A stretch of 64,000 bases of DNA from Ctenosaura bakeri (Eukaryota > Chordata > Lepidosauria > Squamata > Iguanidae). Shown one piece after another: positions 32,070 to 44,699 of the stretch. How positions within the stretch are numbered: the first letter of the stretch is position 1; the number at the start of each line of letters is the position of its first letter. The notes under the pieces are model-generated. The model was given only the letters and a program-made list of their open reading frames with translations, had not been told where the DNA came from and searched no databases. Made by a program: the position numbers and the translations under genes. The stretch spans positions 186,001-250,000 of the forward strand of contig CAOLHI010001022.1 of the NCBI GenBank assembly GCA_948474755.1, read 5' to 3'.

Positions 32070-35000
32070 CCTTTCTCTCAGCGGGACCCAAGATGGCTCA
32101 GCATTGTAATGCTGAGATTGCATCATATCTATACCACTGCAACAGCAATGGCTTGGCAAGTAAACCAATACAAACCAAAACACTATGCTGACACTGCATA
32201 AATGTTAAAGTATTATCTTAGTATTGCGTTATATGCTACACTAATTTACTTCTTACACTAATGCTGTTCCAGGTGCAAGTTACAAAAGAGGTTCATTCTT
32301 CTGATGCTTAATTACATGACTTGCTCCTCTGATGAAGAAGATATCAATTCAATCTGATTAATACAGTGGCTGGATATAATGAATGCAAACAGTCCTATTT
32401 CTTCCCCAAAGCATTCAGGACACAGCAGAGCAATGCACCTGACTTTTAAAAGAGAATAGACCTCCATGTGCCCTGTATTACTTTGGTTGAAACAACTGAT
32501 GTAGTTGAGTAATAGCTATCTCATCTGAGTAGGAGCATGCAGATTTTGAAAAACTCTGCAGAAAATGCTACTTATTTCAGCCGAATTTGAGAACATTAAA
32601 CTCACTTTGGATAAATTCTTATATTATATATAATTGCATTTAATAATATCATTGGGTGAACAAAGTAGAAGATAATGTGAAGATTCTTATGGCAAGCTAC
32701 TGCCTATACAAGGCCCACTGGGTGAGTAGAGTTGAATGAATCCACTGGACAATGGCTAAACATTGTTTTAAAGTCTAACCACTGGAACAATATATCTGAG
32801 TTAGTTACTACCAATGCTATATGTCTTCTTCTAAGTTCACCCTCTCTGTAAATCTGAAAGAGGAAAAGGATAATACATTTGTCTAAAATTGTTTAAATAT
32901 CTCTGTGTAAAATACATTTGTGTAAAAATATTGTTATGTCAGCATTGTCACATTTCCTTTTGTGTAAAACTGGTACAGCATCAGTGGATCAGTGTTGCTG
33001 CGCCCTGTACATGTGTGGGGGAAGTGAACAGAGAAGTTATTATCCCATTAATTCTTGTGGGACCATCAGCATATGTCTCACATGTGGTGAGAGAAATGGG
33101 CCTTGATGAGCTCTTGCATATCGCAGATATCCTCAGTCAGCTCTTGGTTTCTTCAAATTATATAACCCCTTCTTGGCTATCTGAAGAGACTCCAATGTGA
33201 AAGGAGGACACAAGGATCCTATTCAATGCCTAGTTCTTTGTCACATTCCTGCTATATGGACATAGTCTGGGAATAACATAGGTAGGTGGTGTCTTTGACT
33301 ACCACAGATGTTATGAAGAGATGGCTATCACCAAGATATGTAGACCCCACTCCATCCAGCCACTTAGAGATCCTATTACACTAAAGGGTGTGTATGAGAA
33401 GTATTATAAACAGAAATGAGAGGTTGTACACAGTATATTAGACTGGATTCTTTATTCATTTGAAACATTTAAATATTTTTTAAATAGAATAAATCTGGGC
33501 CCTGTCATCTAGAAAAATCTGAATATGGTTATGACATCTCCTTATTTTAATCATTATCATGAAAAAGTGCCTGACATTTTCCACGTCACTATGATTTATG
33601 TAGCAGAGCATATTTTTGAGAGAGAATATGAAACACTGGAGACTATGTAATGAGAGAGGACAAACTACTGATGGGATCAAAAGAACAAAAAAAAAATGAA
33701 AAAGAAATTCAGAAAACAAGCTGAACATATTACTCACTGGACCAGAAACCAACAGTAAATGCTAGTCTGCCAGAAAGCATACGGGATGCCGGCAAACTCT
33801 ATAAAATTAGCAGAGCAAGCTGGAGACAGGAGAGGTATACCACAGCATTTACTATGACGACTCCTGCAATCTTGACTGATGGGAAGAATCTGTTCCCTTT
33901 GCCTATTCTTGCCTAAAAGAACGCTAACCAATAGACATGCCATGAAGGGAAATAATCACATACCAGGTGGATATGAACAAGAACAGTGAAGAAAATTGAA
34001 GGAGAGGGACACTTCTGCCTTCTCCCACCAGGTGCCTTTCCAGAAGTTCCACTGTCCCCAGCTATCAGAGCCAACAGGTATAATGGAACTTATAGCACAA
34101 TAAAACTAGAAGCCTGGAATAGGCAAGCTGTACACTATATGCCTATGTACTGCAGACCTAATGGCCAATTTTGACAAACAAAAACATTTTGAGGAGGATG
34201 TATGCCTACATATTGAGGTGGCAGAGGAGTAGATTGAGCAGCTCCTCCCCCATCAATATGGTGTTCCAACTCTCAAGCTGCAAGCTCCTTCAAAATCTGT
34301 CCGCATGGATAAGGTAAATAGCTTGCTGCAGATGTGGTAAAAAAAAAAAAAGACAGGGAGAGAGAGACATTAAGCACTGTTTGTGACTAAAGATCCCCAT
34401 TAAGTTGCTTGCAACACTGGCCATTGGAACTACATATATTACAAACAGGTACTGCAGCTTCATCTAAGAAATAGGGAGATGCTGTAGTATTAAGTATTTT
34501 GAGAACCTTTTGTCACTTGGAAGCAAAAAATCTTCACCATCAGGCTCACAGTACAAAGTTGTATGGAGAGAAGTAAGAGAAAGATATACATTCCACAGCT
34601 GCTATAAATGTTTCTAGTCTGATCAAAACTGACACTTCCTTACAAATTCCATTTTTGATCTTGGCAAGAGCCAGGGGCAACTCAGAAAAAAAAAATCCAT
34701 CTTGCTGAAAATCTTTCGCTTAAATTGTTTTTTCTTAGATATTTTGCCAGAACATGATCTTTGAATTTTACCTTTAATTTCGCTTTGACCAACTCTTTGC
34801 ATAATTCTTGCATTTATTTACAACATGCTTTTAATTCAAATGTTAGTTTCCTATCTTTTTGCTTTCCAATATGTTTGGCTATTACAGCCAACAGCGCTAG
34901 CTACTTATGCGATAGGCTGACATTTCCTTTAGAAAAAAAAGTAAAATCAAAATTATAGACTTTTATTCTTTAGGTCACAAAGTTTGTTTTTGCCATCTGC

Positions 35001-35587
35001 AAATACAGTTGAAAAAGAACTGAGGTCTAGAGCCCTCATTAATTTGCTACTGTTAATTATTCCACAAAGATAAAGATAGTGAAAATGGCAGTATAGCTTC
35101 CAAAGACACAGATGCAAAGAAAATTTGTAACTCTTCTTATTGAGTTTCTTGAAGTATGTTCTTTGTTATATTGCCAAGAATATTACTGGTACTATTAAAT
35201 AACAGTGTTCCAAGAAACCCCACCTCACAAAATGTAAGGTTATTTAACAGTACCTAAAGCAGAGACTACTGGAACCTTTAGTAGTAGCAATAAAATATCT
35301 GGCAGTATAACAAAGACAATACACTAACAACAGTTTTATTTTGCATCTTTCTTCTCTTCCCCAACGTTTAGGTGTGTTAAAACAAGGGAATCTCATCTTC
35401 CATGCTCGTTTTCAGTCTCAGCGGGTCAGATGAGATGTGTACTATGGTGTATGTTAGATTTTTAGCACCTTGAGGGTTAGCATTATCTTTCAGTCTAATA
35501 TCTCAGTCTGCAAGTTAAAAAACATATTGTGCTGTGCACTGCACCTTTTCACCCTCCTCTTAAAAGAGGCAAGTGATGCTTGAATTT
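32070..35587. other. Intron sequence, nothing recognised
   Basis: This is the longest stretch of the left part of the intron without a recognised repeat. Several 60-100-codon frames exist (for example 32,889-33,200), but none has a family signature, splice context or codon bias that supports a gene. Confidence 0.45.
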
Positions 35588-35734
35588 GAATAGAGCAGTG
35601 GTTCTTCACCTTTAAATTACCAGGGAATCCCCTGTAAATATAATTTGTTGCGGGGGTCTCCCAAGACTTAAATCAAAATTTAAATACTTAAATTTAGATA
35701 TAAATATTCAAATATTTATTTATACATTTATTAA

Positions 35735-35958
35735 AGGCTTCTGGAGATTAGGATTCAAATCCCTACTCATATTCCAGGTGACCCTTGGCAAGTCACATTC
35801 TCTCAGCCTCAGAGGAAGGCAAAGGCAAGCCTCCTCTGAATAAATCTTGCAAAAGAAGAAGAAGAAGAGGAAGAAGAAGAAGAGAAGACAACCCTGTGGT
35901 ACACTCATCTTAGGGTTGTCATAAGTCAGAAGTGATTTGGAGGCATACAACAACAAAG
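35735..35958 (+). repeat. SINE-A copy with (GAA)n expansion
   Basis: Core TTGGCAAGTCACATTCTCTC and tail GGTTGTCATAAGTCAGAAGT ending ACAACAACAAAG, with a GAA/GGA run (35,852-35,885) expanded between core and tail. It is inserted in the hAT element. Confidence 0.85.
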
Positions 35959-35997
35959 TGCTCCTAACAGGGGGAGGTTCTTTCTAGCCGTCATATC

Positions 35998-36185
35998 CCT
36001 CTTCTTTGAAAGCTGACTTATGGTGACCCTAAGGTGAACCTGTCACTGAAGTTTTCTTGGCAAGATTTTTTGCCTTCATTTTTCTGTCAGGCTGAGAGTA
36101 CATGACCTGCATGAGGTCATCCAGTGGGTTTCATTGGCCAAGTGGGGATTCAAACCCTGGTCTCCAGAGTCATAGTTTGAGTATG
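35998..36185 (-). repeat. SINE-A copy
   Basis: On the minus strand: ACTATGACTCTGGAGACCAG, GGGTTTGAATCCCCACTTGG, CCACTGGATGACC and AATCTTGCCAAGAAAAC. It is in opposite orientation to its neighbour 40 bp away and also lies inside the hAT element. Confidence 0.85.
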
Positions 36186-36632
36186 TCCCTTTCATTGGGG
36201 ACGTGGCAGTGGAGGTGCGGGCACTGAAACTGCTCCCTCATTTGCAAACTAGGGAGTAGCCTGGGCATGTCAACATACCTGCCTCCATGTCCCGGCCCCC
36301 ATATTCCCTGCTACCACATCTCTGACAAAAGGGACATGTGGCAGGCATATGCATGCGGCCAAACTGCTCCCTCATTTGCAAATGAGGAAGCATTTTCGGC
36401 ATCCTCATCCCCCCGCTGCCATGTCACTGCTGCTGGTGGTTCCTAGCAGCAGGGTTCTGCAGACCACATGTGAGCTCTGCGGGTCCTTGGGAGTCTGTGG
36501 ACCTTAGGTTAAGAAACAGTGAAACAGAGAATGAGTTCATAAATGCTCACAACAATGTCCCTTCCAGAACTGAAATGTGTGGATTACACCCATCCAACCA
36601 TCTACCAAGTTTTACAAGAGCATGCATATGCA

Positions 36633-36659
36633 TACACACACACACACACACACACACAC
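36633..36659. repeat. (CA)n microsatellite
   Basis: About 13 CA units. Confidence 0.95.
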
Positions 36660-37027
36660 CTATTTTATTTTTGGTTTAAAATCAGTAAATACTGCAACAA
36701 GGTTAGTGATCTAACAATGATCAGAATATATAGAAGACTCCAGAAAAGTGAGAACATAGATTTTATTCCACAAGCCTTGTTTCCCAGGCCTTCTTTCTTT
36801 TGTCATGTTCCATCAAAATATCTGAAGTCATGCAAATATCATATTATGCAATGATATCACAGAAATGCAGTGGTATCAGATTAATGTAGGTGGCATATTG
36901 GTGTTTTGGTTAATTTTATTATATATTTTATCCACACACACCCCAATTTTGTTTATTAAGCTGTTTTTAAGGGGGATACCCCCCCCCCAAAATAATCTAA
37001 TATCTAAAAGTCAAAGTTAGTCTGTTT

Positions 37028-37361
37028 TTCTGTGTTAGGCAAAGACCTCACATGATTGACTGTGTCAGGTGAAGACCTCATACGATTGGCTGCTTAAAAA
37101 GATTATATGGAATCCTGGGGTTTGCAGTTTACGGAGGGGCCTTTAAATTCTCAGCCAGAGAGCACTTCGGCTTCAGTAAAATGTGCCTGTCTTGAATAGG
37201 CCAACTGCTATGGAGATGAGGCCTAGCAGCAATGAGGAGGGCAGTGTATTCCCTCAGGAACCCAACCTCTATGTTAATAACTCTGAATACAGATTGGATT
37301 AGGAAATATTAGGAAAAGTTACAGGTATTGGACAAGACAGTTTGAGGAATTAGAGACACAA
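37028..37361 (+). repeat. Dispersed repeat family F, copy 2
   Basis: This is homologous to the complement of 23,486-23,780 over nearly its whole length. Its end (AGATCTCAAATCT) is split by the retroposon at 37,372-37,976 and resumes at 37,988. A short direct repeat inside it (AAGACCTCA(C/T)A(T/C)GATTG(A/G)CTG) occurs twice. Confidence 0.8.
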
Positions 37362-37371
37362 GATCTCAAAT

Positions 37372-37976
37372 TATGTTCCAAATGGATATTCCTACTGCAT
37401 ACATAACTGATAATCGAAGTATAGATAAGGTGAATAAGGAACGGGAACCAATTAAGAATATACGGAAGGAAAAATGGGAAGAAGTTTTCATATTTGATAT
37501 AAAAATGTACAAGTGTAGTTAATTGAAATAGGCAAGTCTATAAAAAGGTTATGAAATAGTAAGTAAAAATAATTATATAGAGCTAAATTGTGATAGTGTA
37601 GTTTCCATGGGATGTTATATATTGCTGTTGAGACAATATAAAAATATTCTAATTAATAGTCACTATAAATATATTAAGATTAATGGATGTAACTATTAGA
37701 TTGATTATACGTCTATTGGTATTATTGTTATTGTATTATTATTATTGTTGTTTTTGTTGTTACTATATATTGGTTTAAAACTGGTTACCTGTCAGATTGA
37801 TTATTAGATAGTTAAAAAAAGAACAAACGAAGAAAAGAATGAAGAATGAAGAAAGAAGGGAAGAATAAGGATGAAGAAGAGGGTTTGATGATTAGATGGA
37901 TATTTTCAATGTTTAGTAACGTATTTGAGAATTATATTCTGTACTGATGTAATCTTGAAATAAATGCAATAAAAAA
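37372..37976 (+). mobile_element. 5'-truncated non-LTR retroposon
   Basis: This is 605 bp ending AAATAAATGCAATAAAAAAA, bounded by a perfect 11-bp target duplication AGATCTCAAAT (37,361-37,371 and 37,977-37,987). The A-tail plus duplication show LINE-mediated insertion. No clear RT motif remains, so an L1 3' end is likely but not proven. It is inserted into repeat F copy 2. Confidence 0.82.
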
Positions 37977-37989
37977 AGATCTCAAATCT

Positions 37990-40900
37990 TTTTAACAAGT
38001 ATTCCCTATGAGAAAATAATATCCCAGCCAATGCCATGTATATATGCTAGTAATATTATAAAAATAATATAAGGGAGCAGAGAAAAGAGTTCTGCTACCA
38101 GTGACATGCTCTCCTCTATAAACAGAAAGACAATAATTTGGGGGTGCAAGTGTTTTAGGAGAGGGTAAGAATGTGTTAGTGAAGAGAGAGAGACAGGGAA
38201 TGTGGAGAAGAGAAGGAAAAGATATTTAGCTAGAGTTTTAGAGGGCAGGAAGAAAAGGAAAAAAAAAAAATTAGAAAGAGAGTTTGTTAATGCTAGACTC
38301 CCAGCAATTACAGGAGAATGTTGATCTCAAGTTACCAGCCAGATTTATTTGATTTTTTTTTTTTTTTTTTTTAGAAATCTCCCTTTTCTGACCTTCTTCT
38401 ATTTAAGTCCGGCGGGGTGGGGTGGGGGGCAAGGAGGAGATAACATCTTGAATTAATATGTGACCTTCTCTTTCTGTTTTGACCTTTCAAACAAATTATC
38501 TAGAAAAAGCAAATTATCCTCTTTGCAATCAGAATACTGTAATTAATTTCCAAGTAATTCAACCAATTTTGAGGTTTTGGAACCTGGATTATTCTACCTC
38601 AGTGTGAAAGAATTGTCTGATGTTATTATTACGTCAGGATAATTATGGAAAAATTTCAGAGCGAACATGTATTATGGACTTCCCACAGATTTTGCCTCAT
38701 TTGAGGTCAAAACACAGGTGCTGCTTAGTCTATAACAGTCTTATTGTCATGTCACACAATGAGATTAACTCTTCATGGTAACAGACATAAACACAAGCAC
38801 TGATTATAGGCTTATGCTTGCTGCACTGTCTGACTACAACAGAACTGGAAAAAATTGTTCTAAATACCACACTATCCATAGCTTTACTTATTTACCTGAA
38901 TTTGCATTGTTTTGATGAAGGAGATGCTGCTTGATTCCTCTTTCACTTTCCAAAAAGAGTTATGCAGATAATTAAAAACCAAGAGAAAAGGGGCTGAGAA
39001 GTGATATAAATCCTTATGTCTTAAGAATGGTGCCAGCCAATGCTGCAACATTACAACTCAACAGGTTCCTAAGCACACTTTTAACAACTGTTCCTATTCT
39101 ATGGCCTGAAAACAAAAAAGTATGAGCAAATGTGTGTGTAATGGGATTTGGGGGAAAAGGTTTTTATATTTCAGAATGATTAAAAAAAACCACAACAGAA
39201 TCTGGTTCTAAGACTGTATTGAACTAACACAAAGAGGGGGGAAAATGAGGTTCAGAGGCATGGGAAACTTTAAAGTAAGGGCATACAAAGTGCAGCCATG
39301 GGGCTGCATGATCCTGCCAAAAAGTTTTTTTTGTTTGTTTTTTTTTGTGGTAGTGGGGGGGATAGATTTCAACACCTCCAAAATCCTCAGCACAACTTTT
39401 TCTGGCCAAATAAGGACTTTGAATTGCTGCTCCTGGAAGCCTTCAGGAGCAATTATTTATTTTAACAATAGGCTTTCAAGGGGTCTGTTCTGTTAACATA
39501 AAGAATACCCACTTTTTTTTTTTTTGAGAACCATAAATAAACCTCAAGATATTTTGGGGTTTTGTTTTCTGTTTTTTAGTAGTCCAGGCTGTTCTCATAG
39601 GGTGGCAAGCCATAAAAGTGACTCCTGGATCTGCTATAGTCCCCTTACCTTTGCTTTTTTACATGGAAACGGATGGAGATGAAGGTACAATGTGTCAGAA
39701 AACAAAAACTGATTTCTTTCAGATAAAATGCAAAACCAAGGTAAAATTAAGAGCATAACACTGAACAAGGTGAACTAGAATATCAGATGAAGCTGGCTTT
39801 TACACCAAATTTATGACATACAAAATTTTATAATAGTTTTATAGTACTCGCTTAGAATGTGCCATGGATCCACTCATTGTTACCTGATTCTACTGGCCTC
39901 TGGCCTGAGGAGTCCACATGGTTGCACAACTACTGTGTGGTTCCCTGCCACCTAGTGATGAGGCATCCCCCTCAGCCCCCTGAGCTGAGCCTAGGCCTAC
40001 TGCCACACTCCAAGATGCCCTAAGGAACCTAATACAAAGGGGCAGCCAAAGGCTCTCCAGTCCTGCCCCTCTGAACTGGATCCTGTCTCCATGCCACAAC
40101 ACTAAATAGCACAGATAGTAGTTACAGAATAAAAACAAACATAAAAAACATGCTCTCTATATATAAATAATATCCAAGCACACGTGTGGGGTGGGAGAGC
40201 AGCTGAAGCAGGACTGGTGGGAGAATGTTGAGCAATCAAATGTATACTTCCCAAGCAGACCAGAGGGAAGTCTATTGTTTCTTTCTTGTCTTGGGAAGGT
40301 CCTGCCCATGGCACCTGTCCTGTTTGGCTGCCTGTCCCAAAGTCTCTGCAAAGCTTCTGAGATGAGGAAGGACTCATGACAAAAGAAAATGGTACCTCCT
40401 GCAGTCCCTGCACTTTCCCCAGAGTTGCAAAGCTGGCCCCTAGAAAATTGGAAACTATTACTTATCAAACATTACACTCACCCCCAGCATTCCACTAGCC
40501 TTCTAGTTAAAACTTACTGCATCCCAGCCATTTAGCAGTCTAGGACCAGAAGAACAGACCCAGTTTACAATACTCACAAACAACATAATTACGAAAGTTA
40601 AACAATACGCTACAGTAGAAACTAAAATTGGTTTATATGTTTAAGGGTGCAAACAAAAAGGGATAGGATCATTTGGGAGGGAAAAGTCATTACACATTTA
40701 TTAGATTTATGTAGTACATTTGGTGATCCTTACATGACAGGTAAAATTGCAGGAGATGCTATTAGACCTAGGGATGGCACCAGAAAAACAGCCACACAGT
40801 TTATTACTCGTATAAAATCAGGCTTAGGAAAGCAATTTTAAATATATACTGCTTGCAAAAGTTCTCAATAAAACTCCTCGTAAATTTATTTTAGAAGAAC

Positions 40901-43890
40901 AAGATGCATTCTTGCCTTAGCAAAAAATAAATACATTTCAAAAAAGCTGACAGCTTTTGTTTGGTCATTGGAATGAACTGACTGAAGTACATCAAGATAC
41001 CTTACATTTTTCGAAACAATGCAAGGTATACATTTTGAGGATGGCCTTTAATGTTAAAAACAGATTATCTTTTTGTAAGCCATCTTTTTTTTTTTAAATG
41101 AACTATTTGAAACATCTTCATAGTGTAATCATTTGTTCTTCTTGGATTGTTTTATTTTTTGCAAAGTTCCTTAAATATGCATTTAGTAAACAAATATTTT
41201 AACATTAATACAATATTTGTGGTAATATACAATAATATCAACCAGATGTATACCTTCTAGCAGCAACATAGCAGTATGTAAGTAATGAACCTACAATCTT
41301 CTGTATACGTTTATGACTCTGAAAGTGTTTCACCCACTGTTAGGCACTTTTTAGACACATTGGCTTCAATCAACAAGACTAAAGCAAGGGATTATATCAT
41401 TCTAAAGGACATAAATAATTTTCCAATGAAATAAAACCAACTGAAAAATCTACAACCAACAGGGTACACCTCAAGTTAACCAGGAAAAGTTAAGCTTATG
41501 ACAATAACAGGGGCTATGTAGAAAGCATCAAATGAAGAGCACCTTCTACATGCTACATATAGAACATGTTGAAACAATGGGCTTCACAAATATTAACAAG
41601 TCCTATCATCTCAAGGACAGATAATTAAAAATGGGGAGTTGCCTTGATGAAAGGTAAATAGATTTCCCATTGAACTCAGTATATCATAGTGTGGGTGGTT
41701 ACAACAAGATCAAACTGTTAGTTCACATGAAAATGAAATGAGGTTGGCACATCAGTTAACACATTAACAGAATACATACACCACCATCATCAGATGTATT
41801 CTTTCACTCATCAAAATCTTCAGCATTGCTGATTATTGGAGGATTCAAATACAGCAAAATTAATTCAAAAATACACACACTGTTCTACCAATCTGAAATT
41901 CAGTACTACTAAGGTTACTTAAGTAAGGACAAAGAACTGATGGATATTAAACCATGTATGCTTGGGGAAATAAGGTACCTTTCTCCTATCCCTGGAAGAA
42001 AAAAAAATGACAGCATGGCACTTTGCTTTTGTTTTGTTTTTTCTTGAGTCTAGAATACTTTTTTTGAACTAATGATACATGGAAATCAACAACATATACC
42101 ATTCTGACACTCACAAACTTAATCTGATCTTAGTGTCACCACTTTTTTTAGAAACAGAACAATAAGTAGTGCAGGAACTTAATAGTAATCTGAATTCTGT
42201 AAGAAAAGAGAAGTAAAACCAAAGATAGGTCAACACAGTATTATATTCTTCAACATCATCTAAACTGGAACAAAAGGAAGTCAACAAAAACAGTTCAAGG
42301 AAGTATGAGGTTTCTGTGAACACACTGGCCTATATATGGTCCAAAAATTATTATCAAGTGCTAAACAAATTAGATGGTTCTGATGACTCAGGGAATTTGT
42401 TGTCCTAATTGGAAACTTCCTTGCCTTCATAATTATATGACACAGTCTCTAAGAATTATTTTCCCTGTTGTTTTGGTGAGGTAAACTTCTTTCGCTGATG
42501 TATCTAAAGTCATACAGATGGGATATTATTTTGCTCATGAAATGGGACATTAAGAATTTTAAGTGAAATTCCTTAGTAGGAACTATAAGGGAGAAGCGTA
42601 AGTGTAGGGTGGTGGTGGAGGGCTTTAAAAATTCCAGTCCCTCAATATGTGGAAGGAAACTAGAAAAGTACATAGGATGAATAAATCCTAATAAATATAG
42701 CATAGATGTAATGTTTGCACAAAAACAGATGAAAAATGTAACATAGGTAAGAGAGGAACGGAAAGAATACAGGTATTAATATATGAAGTCATAAAAAGAG
42801 ATGCCATAATAGAAAGTACTGTAATTCTGATATTCCACAGTGGCCTTCCTCAACTTGGTGTTTGCTTAGATATTTTGGACTGCAACTCCCATAAGCCCCA
42901 TACAAGATGACCAATGATCAAATGTTCAAGGAAGTTGATGTCCAAAACAACCAGAGGGCATATTTAGGGATGGCCATTCTAGGTACAGGGGTGGATACTT
43001 CATTATATTCAACTTGTGGCCACTCATTCTTTTCAAGTGTACCATCTTTTCTGAAAATAAATGTATTAGGTAACACATCTTTTAAAAAGCAACAAAACTG
43101 CTGCTTAAATATGGTCCACAAGACTGACAGGCCATAGTGACTCTCTGAATGGGTAAAAAGAATCTCAAAGCATCTTACAATAGAAATCTCCAAAACTGAT
43201 CACATATGCATTATCAATACTAGAATTTCTCAGTAATACCTGTTATCTTCATCTGGCTTCTTGTACTTTAGTTTAGTTTTGTATGTTTTTTAAAAAGGTA
43301 ATATGGAAAAAATAAAAACAAAAATTAAACACAAAAGCATAAAATGAAAGAGCAAAATTTAAGAACAGAACGTAGCTGACTGCATTTTTAAAAAACCCTT
43401 TTAAGAGACCTAAAAAATGAAAAGGTGTCAATCTGGTGTCAATCTAAGGGTAAGAGCATAAGGAAAATTTCCAATGTAAAATAACACCACTGAAAAGACT
43501 CTGCCCTTGTTCATTCAGCTTGTTCTGAGGACAGCAAGACTTGGATTTGTGAACCATCTTACTATCTAGATTTTATGTGGGATAAGGCAGTTGAAAACCC
43601 AAAACAACAGTTCACTGAGGGAAATCAACAATGAAAGTAATTATTCATGCAGTCAGATGTACATGTTTGTCAGTTCTCTAAAGATGGAAGCCCTATGGTT
43701 TAGTAATAGTAAGCTCACAACAGAGTCCACAAGCATACACAAATATTTTAATGAAAATTGCAGTGATCCTAAACTTGGAAAGGAGAAAGAAATTGAATAT
43801 GTAAGCATCTAGTATACACAGGCATTTCTACAAATAACTGAAAATGAAAGAGAAGCTAAATTGATACATATGAACAGGTTCTTACCTGTA
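37990..43890. other. Intron sequence, mostly unrecognised
   Basis: AT-rich intron with poly-A/poly-T runs (38,264, 38,355, 39,511). Parts at 39,890-40,460 have a higher GC content and may be an unrecognised repeat. The only recognisable relic is the palindromic repeat at 42,840. Confidence 0.4.
42840..42902. repeat. Palindromic MITE relic, one arm
   Basis: GTGGCCTTCCTCAACTTGGT and TTTTGGACTGCAACTCCCAT followed by AAGCCCCAT belong to the GGACTACAACTCCC family. Only one arm is evident. Confidence 0.6.
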
Positions 43891-43892
43891 AC

Positions 43893-43998
43893 TGTGGTTT
43901 TAGTGGTCTTTGTGCCATCATACACTAGGAGTTTTAGCGCCTGCGCGGTAGCGTTGGGAAACTTCTGAGCTCGTTCGCTTGGCGGGAACCCCTCCCCC
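43893..43998 (+). repeat. DIRS left inverted terminal repeat
   Basis: GTGCCATCATACACTAGGAG, TTTTAGCGCCTGCGCGGTAG, CGTTGGGAAACTTCTGAGCT and CGTTCG are the inverted match of 49,418-49,524. The unrelated-looking stretch 43,872-43,892 may also be element sequence. Confidence 0.9.
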
Positions 43999-44099
43999 AC
44001 CCCGGGTTTGCGATGCTTCCCCCCGGTAACGGCTTCCTCTTTCGTCGTCCGCCGAGAACCTACAGGGACCTGAGAAAGAGGGGAGGAAAGGGCGGGTTT

Positions 44100-44185
44100 T
44101 ATGATGGCACAAGCCCACTAAAAGGCCGGTAAGGAAAGCAACCTGTTCTTTTTCGTGGTTCTGTGTCTTCATAATAGGGAGTTTG
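44100..44185. repeat. DIRS internal complementary region
   Basis: It has two parts. 44,100-44,123 (TATGATGGCACAAGCCCACT...) is the complement of the left terminal edge at 43,898-43,922. 44,145-44,185 (GTTCTTTTTCGTGGTTCTGT...) is the complement of the right terminal edge at 49,481-49,520. In DIRS-1 the equivalent region joins the two ends during formation of a circular intermediate. Confidence 0.85.
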
Positions 44186-44213
44186 GGGCTTACCGGTCAG
44201 ATGGGGGTCAGGT

Positions 44214-44694
44214 CCTCAGCACGGAAGCCAGCACGTCACGTCCGAACCGAGCATTTTCCCGCGACCGGAGTCGAGCCTGTAGTGGCGAACGAAGGTCGAT
44301 GGTTGGGACCAGGTCGCCACACGGCAGAGTTCGTGCAGGTCGACTCTTCGCAGGAGGGCCGCGAAGTAGCCACAGCTCTGGTGGAGTGGGCTCAAGAGGG
44401 CGGGCGGAGGCTTCCTCGCGAGCTCGTAGGCCAGCTGTATAGTCTGTACCACCCACTTGGAGAAGCGCTGGGTGGATACCTTGTGGCCCTTCCGCTCGCC
44501 CTCAAACGAAGAATGGGCGTCCCTGGGAAAGGAAGCAGTTTGCGTAAAACGCAAGGCCCGACGCACGCCCAGGGAGTAAGGGCCGCCCCAATGGTTCGTC
44601 GGGTTCGGGAGAAAGCAGGCAGGATGATGTCCTGGTTGAGAGGGAAACTGGACACCACCTTAGGCAGGAAGGAGATGTCAGGTCTCAGGACCAC
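44214..44694 (-). pseudogene. DIRS tyrosine recombinase, frameshifted
   Basis: The order is: one frame near 44,690-44,625 with DISFLPKVVSSFPLNQDIIL, typical of DIRS recombinases. A second frame follows with RRALRFTQTASFPRDAH and VSTQRFSKWVVQTIQLAYE. The catalytic HxxR motif HSTR (44,377-44,388) is in a third frame. The end AALLRRVDLHELC, ATWSQPSTFVRHYRLD returns to the second frame, with the nucleophilic Tyr codon at 44,279-44,281. HxxR and Tyr are therefore both present in DNA but in different frames, so no intact recombinase can be made. It occupies the usual last gene position beside the internal complementary region. Confidence 0.88.
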
Positions 44695-44699
44695 CTTGC

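Larger units (their letters stand above)
35596..36521. mobile_element. Non-autonomous hAT (Charlie-like) element split by SINEs
   Basis: The left end CAGTGGTTCTTCACCTTTAA and the right end (other strand) CACTGTTTCTTAACCTAAGG are hAT-type inverted ends. Flanking octamers GAATAGAG (35,588-35,595) and AAACAGAG (36,522-36,529) match at 6 of 8 positions, consistent with an old target duplication. The interior carries a duplicated AAACTGCTCCCTCATTTGCAA block (near 36,227 and 36,360) and two SINE-A insertions. Confidence 0.72.

Noticed and set aside
40647..40841. 64-codon plus-strand frame as a gene or retroelement piece
   Set aside because: No conserved motif could be identified in it or in the neighbouring frames.
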